From the NCBI RefSeq assembly GCF_000012885.1, contig NC_007498.2:2666001-2730000 (forward strand): DNA of 64,000 bases, read 5' to 3'. A program made the position numbers and the translations under genes. Shown here piece by piece: positions 17,854 through 26,965 of this stretch; position 1 is the stretch's first letter; each line of letters starts with the position of its first letter. Source of the DNA: Syntrophotalea carbinolica DSM 2380 (GTDB taxonomy: Bacteria; Desulfobacterota; Desulfuromonadia; Desulfuromonadales; Syntrophotaleaceae). Below the pieces are notes generated by a model. That model worked only from the letters and a program-made list of their open reading frames with translations, did no database searches and was not told the DNA's origin.

Positions 17854-18864
17854 TTAAACGTCCGCCGGCATGGCGATGCGAGAGCGCACCTGCACTTCGG
17901 TTTCCACCAGCGAACGCCCGAATCCCTGAGAAAAACGACTCGATACCTGGCAACGGCCTTGATTGCGCAGCAGGTCTTCGTCAAACCGCACCCGACCGGT
18001 TTCGAAGATCAGCACGTCGGTGCTGCTGCCGGGCCTGAACAGGCTTTTGGGCCGTCCGCGCGTCACGCTCAGGCCGGAGCGCACCGGTATCGGATCGTTG
18101 TAGGCATGATCGCTGTAGCACTGCACCACTTCGCCGATCATCAGAGCCACCACCTCGATCATGGCAACCAGGCCGACACCGGTGCCACCGGGCACATCGG
18201 TATCGAACACCGTCACCACACGGCGATTTTTGGAATAGGGCGTCACCGCCTGCACCACCGCCTGCGGATTGCAGCTATGGAAAACGCCGTCCAGTTCGTA
18301 AAAATCGATGACGCGACCACATACCGGCGTGTGGTTATAGTGGTACTTGTCGGGCGTCAGGCGAAAAATGGCGTAATCGCCGCCGGCAAATACCTTTTGC
18401 CAGCGTATCCGGTCGCGTCCCAGCAGTTCCTCGAAATCGAAAAACTTGTCTTTGAGAAACAGCTGACCATTCTCGCGAAATGAACCGACCAACATGCGCG
18501 CATCGGCGGGGGAAAGGACCGCACGCGGCTCATCCGATACAGGTCGGCACTCCCAGTAGCGGATCTTGCGCTCGAAGACTTTGCGGGCCGTATCCAGCTG
18601 TTCGACCGGGTCGAGACACTCCCTCAGATCGAGCCCGGACTCCTGCAGAAAACCGCGATTGCCCAGTACCCGGCAGCCGAGGGCTAAATCGTAGTTGAAC
18701 AGGGCCAGCGCCGCCGAACAACGCCCTCCGGTAAAGGCGCGGAACAGCCAGTGAGCGTGCTCTCGCAGCGGATGATAGAGAAATCGCACCAGGCGATCGC
18801 CGAACAGCTGTTCGGTGCGCACATTCCCGGTTTCCCGTTCAACGTATTGATGAGTAACCGCCAT
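17854..18864 (-). CDS. psd: Phosphatidylserine decarboxylase
   Basis: A 336-residue Psd. The family landmarks are present: FRENGQLFLKDKFF, DYAIFRLTPDKYHYNHTPVCG, and the self-cleavage site in FRPGSSTDVLIF near residue 280, where Gly-Ser cleavage would generate the pyruvoyl group. The enzyme makes phosphatidylethanolamine at the inner membrane. The site reads GSST instead of the LGST of E. coli Psd; GSS variants are known in other family branches. It lies seven bases after the 812-residue unknown gene and 19 bases before the Lgt-like gene, so it is part of a four-gene operon. No pssA is in the window. AAAGGA precedes the ATG. Confidence 0.9.
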   Translation of the reverse strand: MAVTHQYVERETGNVRTEQLFGDRLVRFLYHPLREHAHWLFRAFTGGRCSAALALFNYDLALGCRVLGNRGFLQESGLDLRECLDPVEQLDTARKVFERKIRYWECRPVSDEPRAVLSPADARMLVGSFRENGQLFLKDKFFDFEELLGRDRIRWQKVFAGGDYAIFRLTPDKYHYNHTPVCGRVIDFYELDGVFHSCNPQAVVQAVTPYSKNRRVVTVFDTDVPGGTGVGLVAMIEVVALMIGEVVQCYSDHAYNDPIPVRSGLSVTRGRPKSLFRPGSSTDVLIFETGRVRFDEDLLRNQGRCQVSSRFSQGFGRSLVETEVQVRSRIAMPADV

Positions 18865-18871
18865 CGCGTTT

Positions 18872-21310
18872 TTATCCTTTGGAAAGCAGCTGCCCGGCGC
18901 GAGCAGCATCGTAGTGAGTGGATAGAACCAGCAGATGAATAAGCCGGCGCAATCCGTCGGCAGGCAGCTTGTCGGCCAGGCAGTCGCTCTTCACCGAGCG
19001 CAAAACTCCGCTGGCGGAATCATCGCCCAGCAATCCCCGCAAGGCTTGTCGCAAAGTCGCATCCCGGGCAGCCACACATTCAAGCTGGGCAAGATCCGCT
19101 TCCAGAGCGTGCAGTCCTTCCTTCAACTGATGAAGCCGCAAAGGACCACGATAGTAGTCTTCGGCGGCACGGTTGAAATCCTGCGCCGACACCGCCATGG
19201 GATCCAGCGCCCCCAGTTCCGACAAAATACCGTTGGTCAAACGACCGGCAGCGGAAAAAACACCGGGCAACTCCAGGCGCAGGCGTAAATCGCGCACCAC
19301 CTCCCCGACGCCCAGAGCTTCGACCAACCCGGCACCATCCTCGGTGACAACGGTCAACAGAGCCCGCCGATAAGCATCCACCGATACGCTCAGGTAACCG
19401 GGATAACGGCGACTGGCCCGCAGGCCGTCGGTGTATCGCAAAATACGACGCAGCAATCGATTGCGGGTATGCTTGCGCACGTAGAAGCTCGGTATGCCCA
19501 AGGCCGTGCCGAAAAACATCTGGCGCCGCTCACTTTCGGTCACCGGGTCGTCCGGGATATGCCGATGATCGTAACAGCCCTGGGCCAGGTATTTGTAGGC
19601 CAAAGCCACAACCAGCGTCTGTAGACTTGCGGCCTTGCCCATATCCCGGGAGAACTCGGGGAACAGGCTATGCTGCCGGCCTTCGAACCCGCAGAACCCC
19701 ATGGCATCGAACTGGCGCTGTTTGCAGGCCAGATACAGGGACATGCGCTCATCAAACACCCCCTGGGCTGCCAGATCGCGCTTCAGTTGCAACTGGCTTG
19801 CAGGAGAACCATCCAAAGCCGGATAACGATAGGTACTCAGCAACCAGACAGGGTAATCGATCAGGCGCAAGTCGGGTACATAATCACCCTTGAGCCGGAA
19901 GGCCCCGGCCACCATGCCATCGAGCCAGGGCGGTCCGAAGGGGGTTACCGAACGACCGAAAACCGACAGGTCGGCCTTTTTGCGCCACTGCTGCCATAAC
20001 ATGCGCAGGTGGGTATAATCGAGTTCATGCGCCAGGAAACCGAGGGCATTTTCGGGATGAAAATCGGCAAACCCCAGACGAGACGGCGCGGCACTGTAGC
20101 TGCCAACAAACAGCGGCATGAAATGCTCGACGATCTTGATGACCAGATCACCGAGTCGCTTCTCCTCGGCGGCGCCAAAATTATCCAGACCGGCGGCACG
20201 CAAAGCCGTCAAACGACGGCTGCCGAGAGTGATATGCACACCGTTGTTGGCGAGGCTGGTGTTGGACAAATTGGGCAGCACCACCAGGTTATTGAGGATA
20301 ACCCCGGCGTCACGCAACTTGGCCACGGCATTAAGCCGGCTGCGACCAAGCACCTCGTGGCACAGATGCATGTAGCGATGCTTATCCTCGCCCCGGTCCC
20401 AGCCCGACAGGCAGGGGCTCATGAACAGGTCACGATACATGGCATCGGGGATCATATCGTTGAGTTGGCGTTGTCGCAGCGGAGGCTGTGGAGCGGCGTA
20501 GATCATGGCGCGCTGACCGTTGCTGCCAAGCTCGAATTGCCGATTGGCGTACTGCACCAGCAAATGGGTCAACGCAAAACGCTTGGCCGCTTCACGACCC
20601 AGCGCCTGCCCAAGGCCGCGTTTGGCGGGCAGCGGCACCACGAAAAAGGAAAAGGTTTCCGGAGAGGTGTTGTCATTGAGGAAATGATCCAGCAAGCGCA
20701 TACCCATCTCACGCACCAGGGCGGGCAAAGGCTCCAACCCGCCGATGGCATCGGCCAAAGCCAGTTTCACCAGGTAACTGATGGGAACGCGGACATCTTC
20801 GCCCTGGCATCCGGCTACCCTGAAACGTGTATGGTCGCTGCGCAGACCGCTTCCGGGGCGACGCTTGTCGACCAGCAGGTCCCGCTTAAAAACGGCATCG
20901 GCCAGACTGTTGAGACTACTGCGGGGAAACTTTACCCAACTGTTCTCCCAAACTCCTTTATCATTATTCTCCAGCCATGCTGTCAATTCATCGCCCCGCT
21001 GCCGGGGGACATCACCGGACTGGGCCCGCCGCGCCATCTGAGCGAAAAAACCGGATTCCCTCACACTGCGAGGCAGATCGACCTGCTCCCCCGAACCGAA
21101 CACGGCAGCCTGCAGCTCCGCTTCCGCACCGGCGGTAACATCGTCCCCGACAAACGGCAGGGTGGCCAGCAGGCTCTCGGCACTGGAACTGTCGATTCCC
21201 AACCGGGCCAACAGTTGATCGGGTGGCGTAACAGCCTTGTCTGAATTCAATCCGACCAAAGACTGTCCATCGATAACCCTCAGATTCGGTAACGGTTGCG
21301 CTACGGACAT
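18872..21310 (-). CDS. Large uncharacterised protein, first gene of the psd operon
   Basis: An 812-residue soluble protein that I do not recognise. There is no signal peptide or clear membrane helix. Recognisable local features are conserved-looking blocks rather than known motifs: SFFVVPLPAKRGLGQALG, NNGVHITLGSRRLTALRAAG, GFADFHPENALGFLAHELDY, and a Phe/Tyr-rich mid-region. The ADFHPEN block faintly recalls the DFHPGN loop of some kinases, but the other kinase motifs were not found. It is immediately upstream of psd (7-base gap), which suggests a role in phospholipid synthesis or turnover. The ATG at 21310 is preceded by GGAAGGGG. A three-part direct-repeat box lies 80 bases upstream. Confidence 0.75.
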   Translation of the reverse strand: MSVAQPLPNLRVIDGQSLVGLNSDKAVTPPDQLLARLGIDSSSAESLLATLPFVGDDVTAGAEAELQAAVFGSGEQVDLPRSVRESGFFAQMARRAQSGDVPRQRGDELTAWLENNDKGVWENSWVKFPRSSLNSLADAVFKRDLLVDKRRPGSGLRSDHTRFRVAGCQGEDVRVPISYLVKLALADAIGGLEPLPALVREMGMRLLDHFLNDNTSPETFSFFVVPLPAKRGLGQALGREAAKRFALTHLLVQYANRQFELGSNGQRAMIYAAPQPPLRQRQLNDMIPDAMYRDLFMSPCLSGWDRGEDKHRYMHLCHEVLGRSRLNAVAKLRDAGVILNNLVVLPNLSNTSLANNGVHITLGSRRLTALRAAGLDNFGAAEEKRLGDLVIKIVEHFMPLFVGSYSAAPSRLGFADFHPENALGFLAHELDYTHLRMLWQQWRKKADLSVFGRSVTPFGPPWLDGMVAGAFRLKGDYVPDLRLIDYPVWLLSTYRYPALDGSPASQLQLKRDLAAQGVFDERMSLYLACKQRQFDAMGFCGFEGRQHSLFPEFSRDMGKAASLQTLVVALAYKYLAQGCYDHRHIPDDPVTESERRQMFFGTALGIPSFYVRKHTRNRLLRRILRYTDGLRASRRYPGYLSVSVDAYRRALLTVVTEDGAGLVEALGVGEVVRDLRLRLELPGVFSAAGRLTNGILSELGALDPMAVSAQDFNRAAEDYYRGPLRLHQLKEGLHALEADLAQLECVAARDATLRQALRGLLGDDSASGVLRSVKSDCLADKLPADGLRRLIHLLVLSTHYDAARAGQLLSKG

Positions 21311-21339
21311 CGGCACCCCTTCCAGGAGCATATGATCAG

Positions 21340-21420
21340 GTAACTAAATCGCGTACGCTTTGACTTGCCGGGGACTCTACCCTGCGGAAATTAGCGAGGG
21401 GTTACAGGCGAGTTAATTCT
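21340..21420 (-). promoter_or_regulatory. Promoter region with 11-bp-spaced direct-repeat box (PhoB/OmpR-type)
   Basis: On the minus strand three 7-base heads, AATTAAC, CTGTAAC and CGCTAAT, begin exactly 11 bases apart (plus-strand 21412-21418, 21401-21407, 21390-21396). CTGTAAC resembles the E. coli Pho-box half site CTGTMAY. A TAGAGT hexamer downstream is a possible -10. The same heads with different spacers occur upstream of the olsF-like gene. Confidence 0.6.
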
Positions 21421-21534
21421 TCATGGATGAATCGGTTCGGAACTTCGGAGGATGAAATACGTAGACTTTTGTAAGCTGTTGCATAAACCGTCGCTACTGA
21501 ATTGGACAAGCGAATGCCGCTTTAGTGATGGCGT

Positions 21535-21722
21535 TATCCCCTTGTGACGCCGCCGGAACGGAGCAGCTGACGGGCGAAACAGGCGAACGACTGAGCGTAG
21601 CGAATCTTGTCCGCCCGCCCGTCGGTTGCGCAGTGCAGGGAACCCGCCGCAGGCGGGCCAGTAACGGGGTGTTTCTGCTTAAGAGTAAGGTGCCGGGCGG
21701 GGGCGCCACCCCGCGGTCCTGA
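21535..21722 (+). repeat. Interspersed GC-rich repeat, copy A
   Basis: A 188-base element in an intergenic gap, matching copy B at 29989-30200 in reverse orientation over its whole length. Landmarks in order: GTGACGCCGCCGGA, GACGGGCGAAACAG, ACTGAGCG-AGCGAA, the CCCGCCgcaGGCGGG hairpin, GAGTAAGG, and a GCCGGGCGGGGGCGC/CCCCGCGGTC end. Homology may extend a few bases upstream. No reading frame is conserved between copies. It lacks 20 bases of a hairpin that copy B has. Confidence 0.8.
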
Positions 21723-21767
21723 TGTCAGATCTCAGGGTAAAAAGCGGCAACGGCATTGCCATACACA

Positions 21768-21802
21768 AAGCCGGCCGCGAAAAATATTTTCGGAGCCGGC
21801 TT
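21768..21802 (-). terminator. Terminator downstream of the chemoreceptor gene
   Basis: Nested inverted repeat: outer arms AAGCCGGC/GCCGGCTT (8 bp) and inner CGAAAA/TTTTCG, about 40 bases past the stop of the chemoreceptor gene. The minus-strand tail is T-rich but short. Confidence 0.55.
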
Positions 21803-21842
21803 AGTGTTTTGCATAAAATCCTTGGTGAACACCCCGGACCGC

Positions 21843-24035
21843 TTACCCCGCGAGGGTGTGTCCATGCTCTGAGCCGGATAGCAGCAAGCGAATGTTGCCA
21901 GGCTTTTCAAAATTTTTGGTTAGCAGCCCAGCACCCTCCAGTTTAAAATTCTTGAGCATGCTGTGCAGTTCATCGGCCCAGCCTGCCAGCTGTTCGGCTG
22001 TAGCGGCAGCCTCGGTGGAGCTGGCGGCATTATTCTGGATGATACGGTCAATGCAACCGACCTCCTTATTAACATGGGCCAGTCGCTCGGCCTGAGCATC
22101 GGAGGCATCCGCAATATCGTCGGCAAGCTCCTTAACCTGAGCTACGCCCTGACCGATCTCCTGCAAAGCCTGATCGGTACCGGCCACAACCCTGGATCCG
22201 AGCTCCACCTTCTGCAGGGTATCCTGAATCATGCTGCCTGTCTCCGCTGCAGCCTTGGCGCTGCGCGCCGCCAGGTTGCGCACCTCTTCCGCCACCACGG
22301 CAAAACCTTTGCCGTGGCTGCCGGCCCGAGCCGCTTCAACCGAAGCATTGAGCGCCAGCAGATTGGTCTGGAAAGCGATTTCATCGATCATTTTAATGAC
22401 CCTGGCGATATCCTGAGTCGCCTGACGGATCTGTTCCATGGCCGTGACCATGTCGTGCATCTGCTGCTGCCCGCTGCCGGCCGCCTGTGCCAAACGATCG
22501 GTCAGGTCGGTGGAGCGAACCGCCCGTTCGGCATTTTCCCTGGCCTGCCGGGCCGTGTCGCCCAGGTTACCGGTGATATCCTCGAGGGAAGAGGCCTGCT
22601 GGGTGCTGCCATGGGATAAGTCCTGACTGGCACGGGCTATTTCCGCGGCTCCGGCCGCGACCTGATCGCCGGCCTGCCGCATGCGGAGGACCAGACCGCT
22701 TAAGGCGGCATTGGCCTGATGCAGCGGCTCGCGAATGGGTCCTTGCGCCTTGAAGGTGAAATCGCCAACCGCCAGGAGGTCGAACGCCGTCATCACCTCA
22801 TTGCGCATGTGGTCGGCAAAAGTATCGAGGGCTCGGGCCATCTGCCCCAGTTCGTCCTGGCGCGTCAAACCCAGACGACGATCAAGTCGACCGTTTTCAA
22901 GGTCGAGGATCATCTCCACCGTTTGATGTAAAGGACGGGTAATGCTGCGGGTAATACTCCAACCGGCCAGGGCGGCCAACACCATGACGATCACGGTTAT
23001 GAGCAGATTACCACGCTGCAGGCTGACCAGTTTACGGGAAACGCTCTCCTCCCGGGAAAGCAGCACAGAAGCCGAATCGGTCAGAGCCTTGGCCTTGGCA
23101 GTGCTCAGACCGTCAAGCTGTTCCTGCAAGCGGGAAAGTGCATCCAAAGCCTGCCTGGAGGCCTGTTTGACCTCATGGTTGAGCAAACCGACAACGGTTT
23201 GCTGAGATTGCAGAATCTGCCCTTCGACGGCAAGCACCCGGTCGAGGTCGACGGACATGGACTTGACGGTCGTAGGAAAGACGTCGCGATACAGCAGCCG
23301 CGCTTTTTCCCATTGACTTTCCATGGTCAAACCGGCCAGCTCATAGGATGCATCCCACAATCGGGCATTGCTCGGCGCCGCTTTATCGACTGCTTCGGCC
23401 AGCACCGGAAATTCGCCGGCAAAGCGCTGATAAACCGGCCCGGCACGAAATTCTTCCAGTGGCGTATCGGTCAGTTCCTCGTACAGTAGTTCGCTGACGC
23501 CGCTTTTGATGAACAGCATGTTGGCAACCTTGAGGACCCAGTATAACTGGGTGCGTTTGATCCCTTCGAGGGCCTCGGCGAGGCCTTCATGACGCGGTTG
23601 CCAATGCGCACGGATCTGCCCGTCAACCGCCTTCAAGGTGTCATGGGCCTGTTGCAGTTCCAGAACCGCCGCTTCCGCCTCGGGCAGATACGCCCCCATG
23701 TCCGCCAGCATATCCCCGGCAAGCAACTGCTCCAACGCATCAGGCTGCTCTTCAGGAAACAGCGTGGCATGCTCGGCATTGTTCAGAACGGCACCGCGCA
23801 GCCCGTTCAAGCGGGCGGTAACATCGGCCCGCGTTTCCTTAAGCGCCGTTGCCCAGGCATCAAGGGCTGCGGCCTCGACCTGCGCCTGGGATGCGTTGCG
23901 TAAAGCGTCGCCGAGTTGGCGATGCGCCTCGTTCAGGTCGCGCGTTCCCCACCAGGTCATGGCGAACATCAATCCCACCAGAGCCATCACGGCAACAAAT
24001 CCGCAGGCCAGACGTTTTCCAATCGTTAACTGCAT
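21843..24035 (-). CDS. Methyl-accepting chemotaxis protein
   Basis: A 730-residue transmembrane chemoreceptor: TM1 near residues 10-32, a long helical periplasmic sensor of the four-helix-bundle type, TM2 near 308-330, HAMP (after RSITRPLHQTVE), then a cytoplasmic signalling domain with the hairpin tip NLLALNASVEAARAGSHGKG and FAVVAEEVRNLAARS. There is no C-terminal CheR-tether pentapeptide. No che genes are adjacent; the gene stands between the psd operon and a PAP2 gene. The ligand is unknown. ATG at 24035 follows AGGAGAG. Confidence 0.93.
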   Translation of the reverse strand: MQLTIGKRLACGFVAVMALVGLMFAMTWWGTRDLNEAHRQLGDALRNASQAQVEAAALDAWATALKETRADVTARLNGLRGAVLNNAEHATLFPEEQPDALEQLLAGDMLADMGAYLPEAEAAVLELQQAHDTLKAVDGQIRAHWQPRHEGLAEALEGIKRTQLYWVLKVANMLFIKSGVSELLYEELTDTPLEEFRAGPVYQRFAGEFPVLAEAVDKAAPSNARLWDASYELAGLTMESQWEKARLLYRDVFPTTVKSMSVDLDRVLAVEGQILQSQQTVVGLLNHEVKQASRQALDALSRLQEQLDGLSTAKAKALTDSASVLLSREESVSRKLVSLQRGNLLITVIVMVLAALAGWSITRSITRPLHQTVEMILDLENGRLDRRLGLTRQDELGQMARALDTFADHMRNEVMTAFDLLAVGDFTFKAQGPIREPLHQANAALSGLVLRMRQAGDQVAAGAAEIARASQDLSHGSTQQASSLEDITGNLGDTARQARENAERAVRSTDLTDRLAQAAGSGQQQMHDMVTAMEQIRQATQDIARVIKMIDEIAFQTNLLALNASVEAARAGSHGKGFAVVAEEVRNLAARSAKAAAETGSMIQDTLQKVELGSRVVAGTDQALQEIGQGVAQVKELADDIADASDAQAERLAHVNKEVGCIDRIIQNNAASSTEAAATAEQLAGWADELHSMLKNFKLEGAGLLTKNFEKPGNIRLLLSGSEHGHTLAG

Positions 24036-24179
24036 TTGACTCTCCTGTTTTCCAACCGTAAATACACAGGTGTCTCTTCGGAAAATCCGAACAAGCACCG
24101 ACAAAAAAATGAAATATGAGCGCCTGCCTTACAAGGTTTGCGGGTTCGATGCTCGCAGGCAAAGCACCGTAAAAGAGGC

Positions 24180-24767
24180 TCAGAACACCGCAGCTGCGCT
24201 GGTAAACCAGCCGAGCCAGGCCCAGGCAACCAAACGACCCAACAGCGTACCGAGCAGGCCGCCGACCAGCACGTCCGTCGGATAGTGAGCCCCCAGATAA
24301 ACCCGGGACAGTCCGATCAGAACGGCCGAAGTCAACAGCAGCGGCACCAAAGCCGGCAGCAGCCCCCCCAGGCTGCCGTACATGGCAAAGGCGGTCAGTG
24401 TGTGGCCGGACGGAAAGGAAAACCGATCCGGTGGCAGGACCAGACAGGACAGGTCGGTCCAGCTTTCAAACGGACGTGGCCGCCGGATAAGACGTTTCAA
24501 GAGACTGAAAACACCGATGGCCAACAAAGCGGCAAAAGCGGCAGCGGCCACGGCAGAGCGCTCCGCAGGGCCACCGAGAAGCAACAGACTGACGCCGACG
24601 CCCCCCCACAAAGGCCCATCGCCCAGCCGACTGACAAGCTTGAAAGCCGCAGTGACCCAGCGAAGATCCCGCAGCCAATACAGCCGACGCATCAGGGCGG
24701 CTTCCAGTGGCGTAACGTAATGGGCGTAACCGGCAACCAACCTCTTGTGAACGACGGGACCGGACAT
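24180..24767 (-). CDS. PAP2-family lipid phosphatase
   Basis: A 195-residue membrane protein with about five helices and all three PAP2 signature motifs: KRLIRRPRPF, FSFPSGHT, and SRVYLGAHYPTDV with the catalytic His residues. Such enzymes dephosphorylate phosphatidic acid, phosphatidylglycerophosphate or undecaprenyl pyrophosphate on the outer face of the inner membrane. The substrate cannot be fixed from motifs alone. The gene lies among lipid genes (psd operon, lipid-type glycosyltransferase, olsF-like). ATG at 24767 has GAGAGGAG upstream; the longer frame has no site. Confidence 0.9.
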   Translation of the reverse strand: MSGPVVHKRLVAGYAHYVTPLEAALMRRLYWLRDLRWVTAAFKLVSRLGDGPLWGGVGVSLLLLGGPAERSAVAAAAFAALLAIGVFSLLKRLIRRPRPFESWTDLSCLVLPPDRFSFPSGHTLTAFAMYGSLGGLLPALVPLLLTSAVLIGLSRVYLGAHYPTDVLVGGLLGTLLGRLVAWAWLGWFTSAAAVF

Positions 24768-25039
24768 AAGCACTCCTCTCTGACCTGAAAGTAGGGATAT
24801 CCAGAGGCGGACCACGTATTTGGTGTAAACGCTAGGCAGGTAGGATTCTTTAATTATGAGATGTTTGTTAGGATTGTGTTTTGAAGCGAAAAGCAGGGAC
24901 AAATCGTCGGGTAGATATAAACCGTAGCTGCAAAGCCGGGCATATCAGGAAACGTACACACCACTGCAGGAATGGACCACACTGGCTTAAAGCCGAACAT
25001 GGATTGTAGCAGGGAAATTAAACGGCGTTTTTCCACTAA

Positions 25040-26221
25040 TCAGTGTTCAGGATTTTGGCCTTCATATCCGGAACGCCCTTTCCCGCTATGGACTCGGGGC
25101 ACAACATCCCGATACTGCTCACGAACCTGCTCCAGAATATGAGGCCAGCTCTGCGTTTCGGCATAGCTGCGGGCCATGCGGCTCATATGCTGCCGCTGTT
25201 GCGTCATGATTGTCATACGGGCCATGGCTGCTGCCAAAGCGCCGGCGGTCTGATCCTGAATAACCAGCCCGGTCTCCCCGTGACGGATGACGTCACGCGG
25301 CCCCGCAACATCGAAACCGATCACGGGTAACCCGGAGGCCATGGCTTCCAACATGACGTTACCGAAGGTATCGGTTATCGATGGAAAGACAAATAGATCA
25401 CCGGCGGCGTAGCAACGCGCGAGATCCTCGCCCCAGCGATAGCCGGCAAACACCACGCCGGCCGGCGCCTTTGCCTCCAGATTGCTCCGCAAAGGCCCGT
25501 CACCAATCAACAGCAACCGGTCGGGACCATCGGCTGGCCGGTGCCGCCAGGCTTCCATAAGCAAGGGGAGGTTCTTTTCCGCGGCCAGACGGCCGGTATA
25601 AACGGCCACCACTTCGTTGTCGCCGATCCCCAGTTCGCGGCGCACGGAAACACTGCGCCGGGCCGTATCGAACAAGCGGGGATCGACTCCCCGTCCCCAT
25701 ACCCCGACACGTTCAAAACCGCGCTGAACAAGCATGTCGCGGGTCGTCGACGTAGGACACAAGGTGGCGGAAGTGGCGTTATGAAACCAGCGCAGATAAC
25801 GCCAGGCCACGGCTTCAAGCCAGCCGAGCCGATAAGAGTCCAGATACTGCGGAAAGTTGGTGTGGTAGGAACTCACCACCGGCAATCCGAGTTGCCTGCA
25901 GACTCGTAACGCCGTCCAGCCCAGAGGACCTTCAGTGGCGATGTGTACAACATGGGGAGCAAAGTCCTGCAACGCACGCCGCAAGCGACGGGCCGCCACC
26001 AGCGGCAGACAAATCTCCTTGTAAAAAGGCAGTCGCAGCCCGCGCCACGAGCGACGCTCCACGCCTTGAGGATCCTCACTCTCGACGTTATAATCCGGGA
26101 CCATAAGCTGCAGCTGGTCGCCGCGCTGCAGACAATGAGCGACCAACCTCTCCAGGGTACGCGATACCCCATTGATTTGCGGCATGTAGGTTTCGGAGAT
26201 CAGGGTCACGCGTAAAGACAT
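25040..26221 (-). CDS. GT4-family glycosyltransferase, possibly glycolipid-forming
   Basis: A 393-residue GT-B glycosyltransferase. The N-terminal acceptor domain opens with LISETYMPQINGVSRTL, and the donor domain has VYTGRLAAEKNLPLL, LIGDGPLR, FVFPSITDTFGNVMLEAMASGLPV, the retaining GT4 signature with the E-x7-E pair. The NGVSRTL-type opening is common to enzymes that glycosylate diacylglycerol or phosphatidylinositol (SqdX, MgtA/PimB-like), so a glycolipid product is plausible but unproven. It lies between a PAP2 phosphatase and the olsF-like gene on the same strand. ATG at 26221 is where homology starts. Confidence 0.85.
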   Translation of the reverse strand: MSLRVTLISETYMPQINGVSRTLERLVAHCLQRGDQLQLMVPDYNVESEDPQGVERRSWRGLRLPFYKEICLPLVAARRLRRALQDFAPHVVHIATEGPLGWTALRVCRQLGLPVVSSYHTNFPQYLDSYRLGWLEAVAWRYLRWFHNATSATLCPTSTTRDMLVQRGFERVGVWGRGVDPRLFDTARRSVSVRRELGIGDNEVVAVYTGRLAAEKNLPLLMEAWRHRPADGPDRLLLIGDGPLRSNLEAKAPAGVVFAGYRWGEDLARCYAAGDLFVFPSITDTFGNVMLEAMASGLPVIGFDVAGPRDVIRHGETGLVIQDQTAGALAAAMARMTIMTQQRQHMSRMARSYAETQSWPHILEQVREQYRDVVPRVHSGKGRSGYEGQNPEH

Positions 26222-26313
26222 GCAAACATCCGTTAAACCAGAAAGGGAAAGCTGCAAACAAGGGTCACTTTGCCATAGCGGGCGGCAACAAGTAACCCCA
26301 CGGACCACTAGTT

Positions 26314-26344
26314 AGTGTGCATCCGGAAACTCAGGATGCACACT
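26314..26344. terminator. Perfect 11-bp inverted repeat between small membrane gene and glycosyltransferase
   Basis: AGTGTGCATCC and GGATGCACACT flank a 9-base loop, just after the stop of the 83-residue membrane protein gene and about 90 bases before the glycosyltransferase start. No T tract follows on either strand, so it may be a factor-dependent terminator, an RNA-stability hairpin or an operator. Confidence 0.45.
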
Positions 26345-26353
26345 GCGTAGTTT

Positions 26354-26605
26354 TCATAAGGGAAACGAGTGATTTTTCCCAAGGTCAAGAAAATCGAGCT
26401 CTTGCGCGGAGGCGTAGTTTTTACGCCGCACAAGCAAGTGGGAAGATTGACGCAGAGATTGGGGAAAAGGATCGTTTCCGGATGAAAACCAGTTATCCCC
26501 ATAGAGCTGCTGCAATCGCCGAGCGGTTTTAAGCGCCGAACGATAATTGACATAGCCAATCGCGCATAAACCCGCCAACAACAAAAAACCGTAGAGAAAT
26601 GCCAT
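26354..26605 (-). CDS. Small single-pass membrane protein, unknown function
   Basis: An 83-residue protein with one N-terminal membrane helix (FLYGFLLLAGLCAIGYV) and a basic, polar cytoplasmic tail. ATG at 26605 is preceded by AGAAAGGTGG, a good site. No family is recognised. It sits on the same strand as the lipid genes. Coding status rests on the ribosome-binding site, the membrane helix and the following inverted repeat. Confidence 0.5.
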   Translation of the reverse strand: MAFLYGFLLLAGLCAIGYVNYRSALKTARRLQQLYGDNWFSSGNDPFPQSLRQSSHLLVRRKNYASAQELDFLDLGKNHSFPL

Positions 26606-26797
26606 AACACCACCTTTCTGCACTCTACCGAACGCATTAGTATCTCAAACATAAACGGGCCGTATTAGGGCAGGGTTCAGATCGGATGTGATCTCAATAA
26701 AACAAAGAAGACCAATGCGAGTTGCCTGGTTCCGCCAAAGGTGGTAACTACGCCGTTTCGCCCCCCTCAAATCCTGGGGCCTGAAGCGGATTGGCAT

Positions 26798-26965
26798 TCA
26801 TTTCTGCAAAGATAAACACCTCTGTTCAAGCCGTCGCACCTGACGCTGCAGCCGCTGCAGACGTCCCTCTGTGCGTCTGGCATGCCAGTGTCTCTCGAGC
26901 ATACGCCAGCCGTCCTGTAGCCTCTGCTTTACATGCAGGTTCACCACCATGGCAAGGATATCCAT
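26798..26965 (-). CDS. 55-residue basic coiled-coil protein coupled to the olsF-like gene
   Basis: A short reading frame starting with MDILAMVVNLHVKQRL whose ATG shares its A with the TGA stop of the olsF-like gene, the classic arrangement for translational coupling. The product is a short hydrophobic start followed by a highly basic, heptad-like helix (RLQRLQRQVRRLEQR). It is unrecognised. A basic amphipathic helix could sit on the membrane surface near the acyltransferase, which is inference. It is too short to be found by length alone; support comes from the overlap and helix pattern. Confidence 0.5.
   Translation of the reverse strand: MDILAMVVNLHVKQRLQDGWRMLERHWHARRTEGRLQRLQRQVRRLEQRCLSLQK

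Noticed and set aside
24120-24165. tRNA-like T-arm (GGTTCGA inside a 5-bp stem)
   Set aside because: No acceptor, D or anticodon arms can be built around it. It is more likely part of an imperfect hairpin downstream of the PAP2 gene.
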